The notes under the pieces: model-generated
Told to the model about the DNA's origin: nothing
The model's input: the letters and a program-made list of their open reading frames with translations, nothing else
The model's database searches: none
Position numbers and translations under genes: made by a program
Part shown: in pieces, positions 19,669 through 29,503 of the stretch
Numbering within the stretch: position 1 is the stretch's first letter
Layout: each line of letters opens with the position of its first letter
Source: Pseudomonadota bacterium
Lineage (GTDB): Bacteria; Myxococcota_A; UBA9042; GCA-2863065
Assembly (NCBI GenBank): GCA_005776725.1
Contig: SXOO01000226.1
Span: forward strand, 1 to 64,000
Length of the DNA: 64,000 nucleotides
Reading direction: 5' to 3'

Positions 19669-21201
19669 ATGTCGCTTCTCTTCGTCACCGTAGTCGCTGG
19701 CGCCTTCGCCGGAGCCGACGAGCCCCTCGAGGGTCGCGCGGTCGCGCTGGCCCTTCGCGAGCCGTGCCCGCTCGAGCCCGCCGCGTGCGGGCCCGGCGAG
19801 GTCCTCCCGTTCTCCGACACCACGCCCGAGGCCCAGCACTATGGCGTGCTGCTAGACCTCCTGGCAGCGCTGCCGGAGCATGGGGTGGAGCCGCGACCGC
19901 AGGCGGAGGAGGCTGTCCACGCGGCCTATCTTGCAGTCGCGAGCGGCGCCCAAGGCGACTCGGACGTGTTCGTGCGTGGCTTCCTCGAGGCCTTCGGAGC
20001 GCTGGGCCTCCTCGAGCCCGAGGACGGAGAGACTCGCAACGAACACGCGCGGCGTGCGCTGCTCGCTTTCCTCCGGTGGGACGCTGACGCGTACGCCTTC
20101 AACGCCCTGCCGTCGCCGGCCGGCGAGTACCAGGCCCTCGTCGGCGCGCTGGCGTTCTACCGACAGCTCGCGGCGGAGGGGGGCTTCGTTCCGGTCCCGA
20201 AGGCGGTGCTCCGCGCGCGACTTCAGAAGGAGCACGCGGCGATCCCCGCGCTGCGAGCGCGGCTTCACGCAGAGGACGCGCTCGCCTGCACCCCGAGCTG
20301 CCAACGCGGCGTGGGCGCTGTTGGGAGAGACCCTGACCCGCTGTTCGGAGACGACGTGCTCGATGCCTTGCGGCGCGCACGCGAGCGTTTCCAGCTCGAG
20401 CCAAAGGAGCGTGGCGTCTTGGACCGCGCGCTGCTCGACGCGCTCAACGTCCCGGTGGCGGTTCGGCTGCAGACCCTCGAGCGCGCGCTCACCGTGGTGA
20501 GGACCAGCAAGCGTCACGACCACCGCTATCACGTGCGCGTGAACCTGCCCGAGTTCCTCCTCCGCGTGGTCGACCGCGGCCAGGAGCTGAGCCGGCATGC
20601 AGTGATCGTCGGAAAGCCCACGGGCGCCGGATTGGTGAACGCTACGCCCATCCTCGTCAGCAAGATCCGCTCAGTGATCTTCAACCCTCGCTGGGTGGTC
20701 CCCGAGCGCCTCTTCCGCAAGGAGATCGAGGTCGAGCACGCGGAAGGACGCCCGCTGGAGACGGACGTCGAGGCCTACGAGGCCTTCTGGGCAGAGAAGG
20801 GATATGAGGTGCGCGGACGAACGGAGAGGAGCCGCTACCTCGAACAGCCGCCGGGGCCCAAGAACCCCCTCGGCAAGGTCAAGCTCATCTTCGAGAACCG
20901 GAACAGCGTGTACCTTCACGACACCCCGGGGAAACGGCTGTTCGGGCGCGCGCGGCGGGCCTACAGCCACGGCTGCCTGCGCCTCCAGGACCCGGTCGGA
21001 CTCGCCGAGCAGCTCCTCAAGCGCGACGGCACCTGGGGCGACGTGCTCGACGCCGGTGCCCTGGAGCACTGGCGAGAGACTCCCGTCCACCTCATCAGCC
21101 CGATCCCGATCGTGGTCGAGTACCAGCTCGCTTCGGCCGGGCCTGACGGTGTGCGGTTCTTCTGGGACGTCTATGCGCGCTCGAAGCGCCATGCGCGGTG
21201 A
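19669..21201 (+). CDS. L,D-transpeptidase (YkuD domain)
   Basis: VYLHDTPGKRLFGRARRAYSHGCLRLQDP catalytic motif (HxnSHGCxR); ATG at 19669 with signal-like N-terminus. Confidence 0.9.
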   Translation: MSLLFVTVVAGAFAGADEPLEGRAVALALREPCPLEPAACGPGEVLPFSDTTPEAQHYGVLLDLLAALPEHGVEPRPQAEEAVHAAYLAVASGAQGDSDVFVRGFLEAFGALGLLEPEDGETRNEHARRALLAFLRWDADAYAFNALPSPAGEYQALVGALAFYRQLAAEGGFVPVPKAVLRARLQKEHAAIPALRARLHAEDALACTPSCQRGVGAVGRDPDPLFGDDVLDALRRARERFQLEPKERGVLDRALLDALNVPVAVRLQTLERALTVVRTSKRHDHRYHVRVNLPEFLLRVVDRGQELSRHAVIVGKPTGAGLVNATPILVSKIRSVIFNPRWVVPERLFRKEIEVEHAEGRPLETDVEAYEAFWAEKGYEVRGRTERSRYLEQPPGPKNPLGKVKLIFENRNSVYLHDTPGKRLFGRARRAYSHGCLRLQDPVGLAEQLLKRDGTWGDVLDAGALEHWRETPVHLISPIPIVVEYQLASAGPDGVRFFWDVYARSKRHAR

Positions 21202-21700
21202 GCGCTGGCGGGGCCTCGCTCGCAGCGCGGGGAGCGTCCTCGTATCGGTCGCGACCGTACTCCTCGTCATCTACCTCGTGGGCCGGCTCCGCGGCCCATC
21301 ATTGGCCAGCGCGCCGCCGGTGGATCTGGTGGACCTCAGGACAGGCCAGCGGGTCTCCCTGGAGGCGCACCGCGGCCGGCCCGTGGTCCTCAACTTCTGG
21401 GCATCGTGGTGTGGCCCCTGCCGCCTGGAGCTGCCGGCCCTTGGCCGATTCGCGCGTCGACACCCCGAGGTCGTGGTGCTCGGGATCTCCCATGACGAGC
21501 CCGAGGCGCTCGTCGCCGCCGCGGCCGAGGCCGACGCCGAGTTCCCTCAGCTTCACGACGTCACTGGTGGCGTCTCGCGGTCTTATGGCGTGACCACCCT
21601 GCCCACCACGGTGGCGCTCGACGCCGAAGGCGCGGTCGTCTTCAGCTACACCGGGATGTTGCTCGACCCCCACCTCGTCTGGCTGGGGCTGAGCCTCTAA
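21191..21700 (+). CDS. TlpA-like membrane-anchored thioredoxin
   Basis: N-terminal TM segment, RPVVLNFWASWCGPCRLELPAL (WCGPC), GVTTLPTTVALDAEG. Confidence 0.92.
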   Translation: MRGERWRGLARSAGSVLVSVATVLLVIYLVGRLRGPSLASAPPVDLVDLRTGQRVSLEAHRGRPVVLNFWASWCGPCRLELPALGRFARRHPEVVVLGISHDEPEALVAAAAEADAEFPQLHDVTGGVSRSYGVTTLPTTVALDAEGAVVFSYTGMLLDPHLVWLGLSL

Positions 21701-21742
21701 CCCGCGGCTGCCTCCGAGCCTTTACGGTCTGGTGGTTCCGTT

Positions 21743-23251
21743 ATGGGAGTCGCGCTCGGCTTCGTGTACGTTGTCCGCGTGATTGACGCCGCCACAGCCG
21801 AAGCCACCCGCTCGTTGCGCGATCGCGAGGTTCGCCGAGGGGCCGCCCCGTTTTGGTACAGCGAGCTTGGAGGCACCGGTCTCCTCGTGTCGCGGCTCGG
21901 CTTCGGGACGTTCCGGGTGGTCTCCCAGGCAGAGAACCACCGCTCGGCGTTGGCGCTCGCGCTGGAGCGGGGCGTCAATCTCATCGACACCTCACCCACG
22001 TTCGGAGGTGGTGACGCGGAGCTCGCCGTAGGGGACGTGGTCGAGGGGCTGGGTGTCCGCGGCTCCACGGTCGTAATGACCCGCGTGGGATACGTCACGC
22101 CCGGTCTCAAGGGACCTGAGGCCATCACGTCTTTCGACCTCGGGCGCGGGGTCAGGTACAGCCTGGACCCCCGCTCCATCGCGCGAGAGCTACGGGCAAG
22201 CCGCGACCGGCTCCGAATGCGCACGCTCGACGTCGCTTTGATCCAGACGCCGGAGTCCGTCCTCGAGTCCAAGGCCAGCCCCGGCGCGGCGTCCATGGCT
22301 CAGGTCTTCGCTCGGGCGTTCGAGACGCTAGAGGGCGAGGTCGCGGCTGGGCGTCTCCAGCACTACGGGGTCGTCTCCAACGCGTTCGGTCGCAATGGCG
22401 GGATCCTGAGCATCGAGGGCCTCCTCGATGCGGCTCGGCGGGTGGCCGGCGACAGACATCACCTTGCGTTGGTGCAGCTGCCGGTGAACCTCGTGGAGCG
22501 CGGGATGCTCGACGGCGTCGTGGCCTCCGCCCGAAAAGCAGGGCTCGGCGTGGTGGCGAACCGACCGCTCAACGCCATGACAGACAAGGGCATGCTCCGC
22601 CTTGCGGACCTCCCCACCCCGTTGGGCCCGCCGCTGTCACGCGCTACTCGTACCGCGCGGCAGCTCGAGCTGGAGCTCGACAGTGGCATCGCGCGAGCCA
22701 TGCGAAGCACCGGATCAGGTACCTGTCCCACGGTCGCGCTCGCTGACGAGCTCGCCCGGCGCGCAGAAGAGTATCGCGAGCCCGTGCGCTTCTCCGAGTG
22801 GGTCGAGGTCCGCTTCACGCCAGAGCTCAGCGAGGCGGTTCAGCGCTTCGAGGGGCGCCTCGCTCAGCCCATGAAGGCGGCGTTTCGCTTCTGGCTCGAG
22901 CGATACGTCACCGCGCTCACCGGGCTCACCTCGGCGCTCCATGCTCGCTGCGTGCAGGAGGCATCGGGGCGGGTTACCGCGCTCTCCGAGTTGGCGCGGC
23001 CGCTCTTCGGAGCCGTAGGCCCCAGCCTCTCCAGTGCTCAGGTCGCGCTGCTCTCCGTGGCCGGACTCGAGGATGTCACTTCGGTTCTGGTAGGCATGCG
23101 CGATCCAGCGTATGTCCGCGAGGCCGTGGAGCTCTTCGGTCTCGAGCGACCCCGGCTCACCAGCGCCGCCCTGATCACCGCCTTATCGCCGAGCACCGAA
23201 GTGTCCGGGGGCAAGTCTACTCTTCGCGGCCAAGGGAGCGCCGTCGCATGA
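21743..23251 (+). CDS. Aldo/keto reductase family protein
   Basis: GGTGLLVSRLGFGTFRV, ALERGVNLIDTSPTFGGGDAELAVGDVVE, ALIQTPE. Confidence 0.8.
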   Translation: MGVALGFVYVVRVIDAATAEATRSLRDREVRRGAAPFWYSELGGTGLLVSRLGFGTFRVVSQAENHRSALALALERGVNLIDTSPTFGGGDAELAVGDVVEGLGVRGSTVVMTRVGYVTPGLKGPEAITSFDLGRGVRYSLDPRSIARELRASRDRLRMRTLDVALIQTPESVLESKASPGAASMAQVFARAFETLEGEVAAGRLQHYGVVSNAFGRNGGILSIEGLLDAARRVAGDRHHLALVQLPVNLVERGMLDGVVASARKAGLGVVANRPLNAMTDKGMLRLADLPTPLGPPLSRATRTARQLELELDSGIARAMRSTGSGTCPTVALADELARRAEEYREPVRFSEWVEVRFTPELSEAVQRFEGRLAQPMKAAFRFWLERYVTALTGLTSALHARCVQEASGRVTALSELARPLFGAVGPSLSSAQVALLSVAGLEDVTSVLVGMRDPAYVREAVELFGLERPRLTSAALITALSPSTEVSGGKSTLRGQGSAVA

Positions 23252-25113
23252 AGTCCACGCAGGTTCACCTCGTCGCGCTCGGACTCGCGACGCTTCTCGG
23301 CGTCGTCACGAGCTGCCAGGAGTCCGCCGAGAAGGTCGTCGTCCCTCCGGCCGACACCGCAGCGCCTCCGGGAACCGACGACGCAGCCGCGCCCGTCCCG
23401 GGCTCGTGCCCGCCCGGCGTCTCCCTGGGCTGCGTCACGCCCTACAGCCGGAAGGTCTGCAACGATCAGGGCACCGCCTTCGTCGAGATCGGCTGCAACG
23501 CGAACGAGCTCTGCCTGGGCGCGGACGAGTGCGTGGCCGCGCTGTGCGTGCCCGGAGACCGCGTGTGCACGGGGCTGCGGGTCATCGGCGAGTGCCGCCC
23601 GGACGGCTCGGGCTACGCTATCGCCGAGGAGTGCGGCCCGGGTCTCTCGTGCGAGGATGGCGAGTGCGTCTCCGCCTGCAACTCGCTCCAGAAGAGCACG
23701 TCCAACGTCGGCTGCATCTACTCCCTGGTCGACCTCGGCAACTTCGAGTCCGAGGCCGTCAACGCGAAGACCGACAAGCCCGTCTTGGTCGTGGTCTCCA
23801 ACGTCTCCGGCTCCGACGACGCCACGGTTCAGATCCTCTCGCGCTTGACCGGCGAGCCCCTCGGCTTCTCGCCCGCGGAGCGCATCGTCCCGAAGAACGA
23901 CCTCAAGACCTTCCTCCTGCCGCTCGGACAAGCCCAGCTCACCACCGAGATCAACAGGGACTCCTGGCTGCTCACGAGCGACCAGCCGATCACGGTCACG
24001 CTCATCAACCCCGAGAACGGCCTCGACGTTCGCTCCAACGACGCCACCCTCCTGTTCCCGAACGACGCGCTGGGCACCGAGTACATCGTCATGGGCTGGA
24101 GGAGCTTCTGGACGCTCGCCCAGGGCAAGGACTCGGAGGGCTTCCCGAAGTACGGCTTCACCAGCTACGTCACGGTCGTGGCCACATCGTCCGGGAAAAC
24201 GGAGGTCACCATCACGCCGGCGGCCAATGTCCGCGCGGGCGCGGACAAGGTGGGCGCGCCGCTCGGTCGCGTACCCTCGGGCCAGACACGTGTTCACGTG
24301 CTGGACGAGGGCGACGTGCTCAACTACGCCATGGAGCCGCTCGAAGGGGAGGGCGACCTCACCGGGACGTTGGTCACTGCGGACAAGCCCGTGGGAGTAT
24401 TCTGGGCGCACAACTGCGGCTTCGTGCCGTCCATCGACGTCCCGTTCTGCGACCACATGGGCCACCAGATCGCGCCCTTGAACACTTGGGGTCGTGTCTA
24501 TGTGGCGGACCTCTTCAAGCCGCGCTCGGCCACCCCCTATGTCTCGGCCGAGTCCCCGGGGTACTTCGACGTCTTCCGCGTCATGGCGTCGCGCGATGGC
24601 ACGGTCATCAACTGCGAGCCCGCGATCGATGGCTGCACCAGCGCTGCCCTGAAGCGCGGCCAGTGGATTGAGTACCGCGCCTCGCAGTCCCACCTCATCA
24701 AGTCCAATAACCCCGTGCAGGTGGGGCACTTCATGAGCGGGTCGAACTACCCCGGCCACGTCGACAGCTGCGGCGATCAGGTGAAGACCGGGATCGGGGA
24801 TCCGGCGTTCACGATCGGCGTCGCGCTCGACCAGTACATCAACGACTACGTGTTCCTCACCCCGCCGGGCTACAGCGACGACTGGGTGAATGTGTCTCAC
24901 CCGGTCGGCGCCGTGATCACTCTGGACGGTCAGCCGGTCCCCGCCCCCGAAGAGGTCATCGCGGGCACGGGGTACGCAGTGTCCCGCGTCAAGCTCCAGG
25001 ACGGCGTCCACCGCATCAAGAGCGACGTCTCCTTCGGGATCGTGGCGTATGGGTTCGACTGCGACGTCAGCTACGCCTACCCGGGTGGCATGCAACTCGA
25101 GACCGCCGAGTAG
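23248..25113 (+). CDS. IgGFc-binding domain-like secreted lipoprotein
   Basis: ATG 23248; lipobox VVTSC; IgGFc_binding-like region (DKPVLVVVSNVSGSDDATVQILS ... DQPITVTLINPENGLDVRSNDATLLFPNDALGTEYIVMGW ... GVFWAHNC). Confidence 0.75.
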   Translation: MKSTQVHLVALGLATLLGVVTSCQESAEKVVVPPADTAAPPGTDDAAAPVPGSCPPGVSLGCVTPYSRKVCNDQGTAFVEIGCNANELCLGADECVAALCVPGDRVCTGLRVIGECRPDGSGYAIAEECGPGLSCEDGECVSACNSLQKSTSNVGCIYSLVDLGNFESEAVNAKTDKPVLVVVSNVSGSDDATVQILSRLTGEPLGFSPAERIVPKNDLKTFLLPLGQAQLTTEINRDSWLLTSDQPITVTLINPENGLDVRSNDATLLFPNDALGTEYIVMGWRSFWTLAQGKDSEGFPKYGFTSYVTVVATSSGKTEVTITPAANVRAGADKVGAPLGRVPSGQTRVHVLDEGDVLNYAMEPLEGEGDLTGTLVTADKPVGVFWAHNCGFVPSIDVPFCDHMGHQIAPLNTWGRVYVADLFKPRSATPYVSAESPGYFDVFRVMASRDGTVINCEPAIDGCTSAALKRGQWIEYRASQSHLIKSNNPVQVGHFMSGSNYPGHVDSCGDQVKTGIGDPAFTIGVALDQYINDYVFLTPPGYSDDWVNVSHPVGAVITLDGQPVPAPEEVIAGTGYAVSRVKLQDGVHRIKSDVSFGIVAYGFDCDVSYAYPGGMQLETAE

Positions 25114-25237
25114 CTCCCTCGTGCGCCGCTCGGGCCACCGCACGGCCCGCTTCGCTCCGCTTCGGCCTCGCGTCGCGTTCTCCACCGGTCGCGGCGCCTT
25201 GCCTCGCCGACGCTAGGCGGGCAGACTCGCGGCCCAC

Positions 25238-26071
25238 ATGAACACCCTCGCCAATCGCACCCTCTTCATCACCGGCGCCAGCCGGGGTATCGGCCGCGCT
25301 ATCGCCCTCCGTGCGGCCCGAGACGGCGCGAACGTGGTGGTCGCGGCAAAAACCGACGAGCCGAACCCGAAGCTCCCCGGCACGATCCACTCGGTCGCGG
25401 CGGAGATCGAAGCGGCCGGGGGCAAGGCGCTCGCGATCCAGCTCGACGTTCGCGACGAAGAGCGCGTCGGTGCGGCAATCCAGGCCGCCGTCGAGCGCTT
25501 CGGTGGCCTCGACGTCGTCATCAACAACGCGGGTGCGATCAGCCTCACTTCGGCCGAACACACCCCGATGAAGCGCGTCGATCTGATGTTCCAGGTCAAC
25601 GTCCGCGCGGCCTATGCCTGCGCGCACCACGCCATTAAGCACCTGAAGCGCTCCAGCAACGGTCACATCCTCAGCCTGTCGCCGCCGATCGACCTCTCGC
25701 CCCACTGGTTCAAGAACCACACGGCGTACACGATCTCCAAGTATGGGATGACCATGGCCACGATTGGTCTCGCCGAAGAGCTTCGCGCGGCCGGAGTGGC
25801 CGTGAACTCCCTGTGGCCGCGCACGATCATCCAGACTGCGGCGCTGAACCTCATCGGCGGGAGCGCGCTCGGAAAGCAGGCTCGTACGCCGGAGATCATG
25901 GCGGACGCAGCGTACGCGGTGATCACCACCCCGAGCGGCGAGCTCACCGGACAGCAGCTCCTGGATGAGCCTTTCCTGCGAAGCCGTGGGGTCACCAGCT
26001 TCGACCACTACGCCGTGACGCCCGGCGGGCCGATCCTCACGGATCTCTTCGTCACGGACCCGGCGAGCTGA
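25238..26071 (+). CDS. Short-chain dehydrogenase/reductase (HSDL2-like)
   Basis: NRTLFITGASRGIGRAIALRAARDGANVVVAAKTDEPNPKLPGTIHSVAAEIEAAGGKAL. Confidence 0.9.
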   Translation: MNTLANRTLFITGASRGIGRAIALRAARDGANVVVAAKTDEPNPKLPGTIHSVAAEIEAAGGKALAIQLDVRDEERVGAAIQAAVERFGGLDVVINNAGAISLTSAEHTPMKRVDLMFQVNVRAAYACAHHAIKHLKRSSNGHILSLSPPIDLSPHWFKNHTAYTISKYGMTMATIGLAEELRAAGVAVNSLWPRTIIQTAALNLIGGSALGKQARTPEIMADAAYAVITTPSGELTGQQLLDEPFLRSRGVTSFDHYAVTPGGPILTDLFVTDPAS

Positions 26072-26073
26072 GC

Positions 26074-26934
26074 GTGGGGTTCAACTCCGTCTTTCGCGCG
26101 GATCTCTTCAAGGGTCAGGTGGCGGTTGTCACCGGCGGCGGTAGTGGCATCGGGCGCTGCATCGCGCACGAGCTGGCCGCCCTGGGTGCCACGGTGGTCC
26201 TCTCTGGCCGCAAGGAGGAAAAGCTACGAGCGGTCGAGGCCGAGATCGTGGCCGCCGGCGGCGTCGCCGACGTCGTCGTGGCCAACATGCGCGTCGAGGC
26301 CGAGGTCCAGGCGCTCATGAAGACCACGGTCGAGCGCCACGGGCGCCTCGACCACGTGGTCAACAACGCCGGCGGGCAGTTCCTCGCTCCGCCCGACGCG
26401 ATCAGCCTCAAGGGCTGGAACGCCGTCATCGAGACCAACCTCACCGGGAGCTTCCTCGCCTGTCAGGCAGCCAAGTCCGCGTGGATGGGGCGGAACGGGG
26501 GGAACGTGGTCTGCATCGTCGCGGACTTCTGGAACGGCATGCCGCTCATGGCCCACACCTCGGCCGCCCGGGCGGGCGTAGCCAACCTCATGCGCAGCCT
26601 CGCGCTCGCGTGGGCGCCGCTGGGCATGCGGCTCAATGCCGTCGCTCCTGGCACGATTCGGTCGAGCGGCCTCAAGAACTACCCCCCGCCCGTCATCAAT
26701 ATGCTGAGCGACTTCAAGAGCCAGATCCCGGTCAAGCGCCTCGGGACGGAGAGCGAGGTCAGCGCGGCGGTCGTGTTCCTGCTGAGCCCGGCTGCGGCAT
26801 ACATCACGGGTGAGACGATGCGGGTCGACGGCGGTTCGTCCATCTACCGTCAGCTCGCTCCAGTGCCGGACCACACGCGCTCCACGCCGTTCGAAGGGCT
26901 GCACCTCCCGGCCGACCTCCCGGAAGGCGCGTGA
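26074..26934 (+). CDS. Short-chain dehydrogenase/reductase
   Basis: GQVAVVTGGGSGIGRCIAHELAALGA; GTG start; C-terminal ITGETMRVDGGSSIY. Confidence 0.88.
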   Translation: MGFNSVFRADLFKGQVAVVTGGGSGIGRCIAHELAALGATVVLSGRKEEKLRAVEAEIVAAGGVADVVVANMRVEAEVQALMKTTVERHGRLDHVVNNAGGQFLAPPDAISLKGWNAVIETNLTGSFLACQAAKSAWMGRNGGNVVCIVADFWNGMPLMAHTSAARAGVANLMRSLALAWAPLGMRLNAVAPGTIRSSGLKNYPPPVINMLSDFKSQIPVKRLGTESEVSAAVVFLLSPAAAYITGETMRVDGGSSIYRQLAPVPDHTRSTPFEGLHLPADLPEGA

Positions 26935-28304
26935 GCTTCGACGTCGACCTCAGCGCCGCCGACGAGGTCGAGGTGGTCGTCGTCGGCGGGGGGCTCTCCG
27001 GGCTGGTGGCCGCGCGCCGGCTCACGGACCGCGACGTCGACTGCGTCGTGCTCGAGGCCCAGGAGCGGGTAGGGGGCCGGCTCCAGCGGACGGGAGTACG
27101 GGGCGCCGCGTTCGACCTCGGAGGCCAGTGGATCGGGGCCCGCCACAGCCGCCTCCTCGAGCTTGCGGCGGAGCTCGGGATGGAGACGTTCCCCACGTTT
27201 CATCAGGGGCGCAAGCTGCTCGACCTCGACGGGCGCCTCTCGACCCAGAAGGGGCTCATCCCGAAGCTGTCGCTATGGCACCTCTGGGTTCTCCACCGCG
27301 CGCTCTCCAAGTCAGACGCCATGCGCCGACACGTGCCGCTCGACGCGCCTTGGGAGGCGCGCAAGGCCTCCGAGTGGGACCGGAAGACGGTTGAGGACGT
27401 CAAGCGGGAGCTGGGGCTCACCGCGCCCGTCGCGGCGCTCTTCGACGCGTCGGTGCGCACGGTGTTTGGCGCTGAGCCGGGCGCGATCTCCGCGCTCTAC
27501 TTCCTGTTCTACATGAACTCCAACGGGGGACTCCGCCGGGTCATCGAGATCGAAGACGGGGCCCAGGAGCGCCGCTTCGTGGAGGGCGCGGGGGCAGTCC
27601 CCGAGCGCATCGCCGACGCCTTGGCCACCCGGGTGGTCACGGGAGCCGTCGTGACCAGCATCACCGACCAAGGGGACCGGGTCTTGGTGGAGAGCGCCGC
27701 CGGGCTCTTCGCTGCGCGGTTGGTCATCGTCGCGGCGCCGCCCGCTCAGGTCGCTCGGATCACGTTCGAGCCGGCGCTCGACCCGGAGCGGCTCCGCCTG
27801 CTCCAGGGCGCAAAGATGGGCTATACCGCCAAGACCTTCGCGGTCTACACCACTGCGTTCTGGCGGGCGGCCGGCTTCTCGGGCGAGGCCGTGGCCGCTG
27901 GCTCCAGCGAGGGGCCGTTCACGTTCGTCGTCGACAACACGAGCTGGGACGGCAGCGTGCCTTGTCTCCTCGGGTTCCGCGTCGGCCGGCCGGGTCGCGC
28001 AGCGCCCAAGGGCGACGAGCTCCGGACGGCGGCGTTGAAGCAGCTGGTGCGGTTCTTCGGGCCTCAGGCCGCCGAGCCGGTCGAGTTCATCGATCATGAC
28101 TGGTCGGAGGACGCGTGGGCGGGCGGGTGTCCTGTTGCGGGGCTCCCACCGGGGCTGCTCACGGCCACTGGGCACCGGCTCCGCGAGCCGTTCGGCAATG
28201 TGCATTGGGCCGGGACCGAGACCGCCGAGGACTTCTGCGGCTACATGGAGGGCGCCCTCGAGGCGGGGATCCGCGCTGCCGAAGAGGTCCTCTCGAGGCT
28301 CTGA
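26931..28304 (+). CDS. FAD-dependent flavin monoamine oxidase family protein
   Basis: EVVVVGGGLSGLVAARRLTDRDVDCVVLEAQERVGGRL; GNVHWAGTETAEDFCGYMEGALEAGIRAA. Confidence 0.9.
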   Translation: MSFDVDLSAADEVEVVVVGGGLSGLVAARRLTDRDVDCVVLEAQERVGGRLQRTGVRGAAFDLGGQWIGARHSRLLELAAELGMETFPTFHQGRKLLDLDGRLSTQKGLIPKLSLWHLWVLHRALSKSDAMRRHVPLDAPWEARKASEWDRKTVEDVKRELGLTAPVAALFDASVRTVFGAEPGAISALYFLFYMNSNGGLRRVIEIEDGAQERRFVEGAGAVPERIADALATRVVTGAVVTSITDQGDRVLVESAAGLFAARLVIVAAPPAQVARITFEPALDPERLRLLQGAKMGYTAKTFAVYTTAFWRAAGFSGEAVAAGSSEGPFTFVVDNTSWDGSVPCLLGFRVGRPGRAAPKGDELRTAALKQLVRFFGPQAAEPVEFIDHDWSEDAWAGGCPVAGLPPGLLTATGHRLREPFGNVHWAGTETAEDFCGYMEGALEAGIRAAEEVLSRL

Positions 28305-28329
28305 CGCTCGAGCCAGGAGGCATTGAGAG

Positions 28330-29412
28330 ATGACGCATCGACACAACTTCTCGCCGGGCCCCGGTATCCTCCCGGCGTCCGTCATCGCGCAGATCCGGCA
28401 CGATCTCCCTGACTATGCCGACACGGGGATCTCGATCCTCGAGATGAGCCACCGGACCCCGGTGTTCGAGGCGCTGATCGAGGAGGCGGAGGCCAACCTG
28501 AGGGAGCTGCTGGCCATCCCCAGGGGATACCGCGTCCTGTTCCTCCAAGGCGGCGCGTCGCTCCAGTTCGGCATGGTGCCCTACAACTTCCTGCCCGCAG
28601 ACGGCGTCGCCGACTACCTGGCCGGTGGCACCTGGGGCAAGAAGGCGGTCGAGGACGCCCGGCGGTGCGGCCGCGTCGCGGTTCGCTTCGATGGCGCGGC
28701 GGTCGGTTATCGGCGGCTCCCGAAGTGGTCAGAGCTCGAGCTCACGCCGGGAGCCGCGTACCTCCACGCAACCAGCAACGAGACGATCGAGGGCGTGGAG
28801 ATTCACGACGACCCGCCCGCTCTCGGGCTGCCCATCATCTGCGACGCCTCCAGTGACTTCCTGGCGCGCCCGCTCGACGTGTCGCGGTACGCGATGCTCT
28901 ACGCCGGCGCCCAGAAGAACGCGGGCGCCGCCGGGGTCACGCTCGCGATCCTCTCGGAAGAGCTGCTCGCACGGGCCCTGCCTGACCGCCTGGCGCTCAT
29001 GAGCTACGCCGTCCACGCCCAGTCCCGTTCGCTCTACAACACGCCGCCCTGCTTCTCGGTGTATGTCGTCACGCTGGTGACCCGCTGGCTCAAGGACACC
29101 GTGGGTGGCCTCGCGGCGATGCAGGTGGTGAACCGTCGCAAGGCCCAGGCCCTATACGAGACGCTCGACGCGTCGTCGTTCTATCGCGCGCACGCAGACG
29201 TCGACAGCCGGTCCGTCATGAACGTCACGTTTCGCTTGCCGAGCGCGGAGCTGGAGCAGCGCTTCGCTGCCGAGTCGGAGGCCGCGGGGTTCATCGGGTT
29301 GCGCGGCCACCGGGCCTTCGGCGGCCTCCGTGCGTCGCTCTACAACGCGCTGCCGGAGAGCAGCGTGACCGCGCTCGTCGAGTTCATGCGCGAGTTCGAG
29401 CGCCGGGCCTGA
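28330..29412 (+). CDS. serC: Phosphoserine aminotransferase
   Basis: NFSPGPGILPASV, MSHRTPVFEALIEEAE, ICDASSDFLARPLDVSRYAMLYAGAQKNAGAAGVTLAIL. Confidence 0.93.
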   Translation: MTHRHNFSPGPGILPASVIAQIRHDLPDYADTGISILEMSHRTPVFEALIEEAEANLRELLAIPRGYRVLFLQGGASLQFGMVPYNFLPADGVADYLAGGTWGKKAVEDARRCGRVAVRFDGAAVGYRRLPKWSELELTPGAAYLHATSNETIEGVEIHDDPPALGLPIICDASSDFLARPLDVSRYAMLYAGAQKNAGAAGVTLAILSEELLARALPDRLALMSYAVHAQSRSLYNTPPCFSVYVVTLVTRWLKDTVGGLAAMQVVNRRKAQALYETLDASSFYRAHADVDSRSVMNVTFRLPSAELEQRFAAESEAAGFIGLRGHRAFGGLRASLYNALPESSVTALVEFMREFERRA

Positions 29413-29479
29413 ACGCCTGGCCCTGAACGCCTGGCCCTGAACGCCTGGCCCTGAACGCCTGGCCCTGAACGCCTGGCCC
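29410..29479. repeat. Five perfect copies of a 14-bp tandem repeat (tgaacgcctggccc)
   Basis: Counted directly; first copy contains the serC stop codon. Confidence 0.97.
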
Positions 29480-29503
29480 TAGCGTCCGCTCCGGCGGCGG
29501 CCG

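Noticed and set aside
23038-25185. 715-aa minus-strand ORF
   Set aside because: Antisense to the well-supported IgGFc-binding-like gene; typical GC-rich shadow ORF
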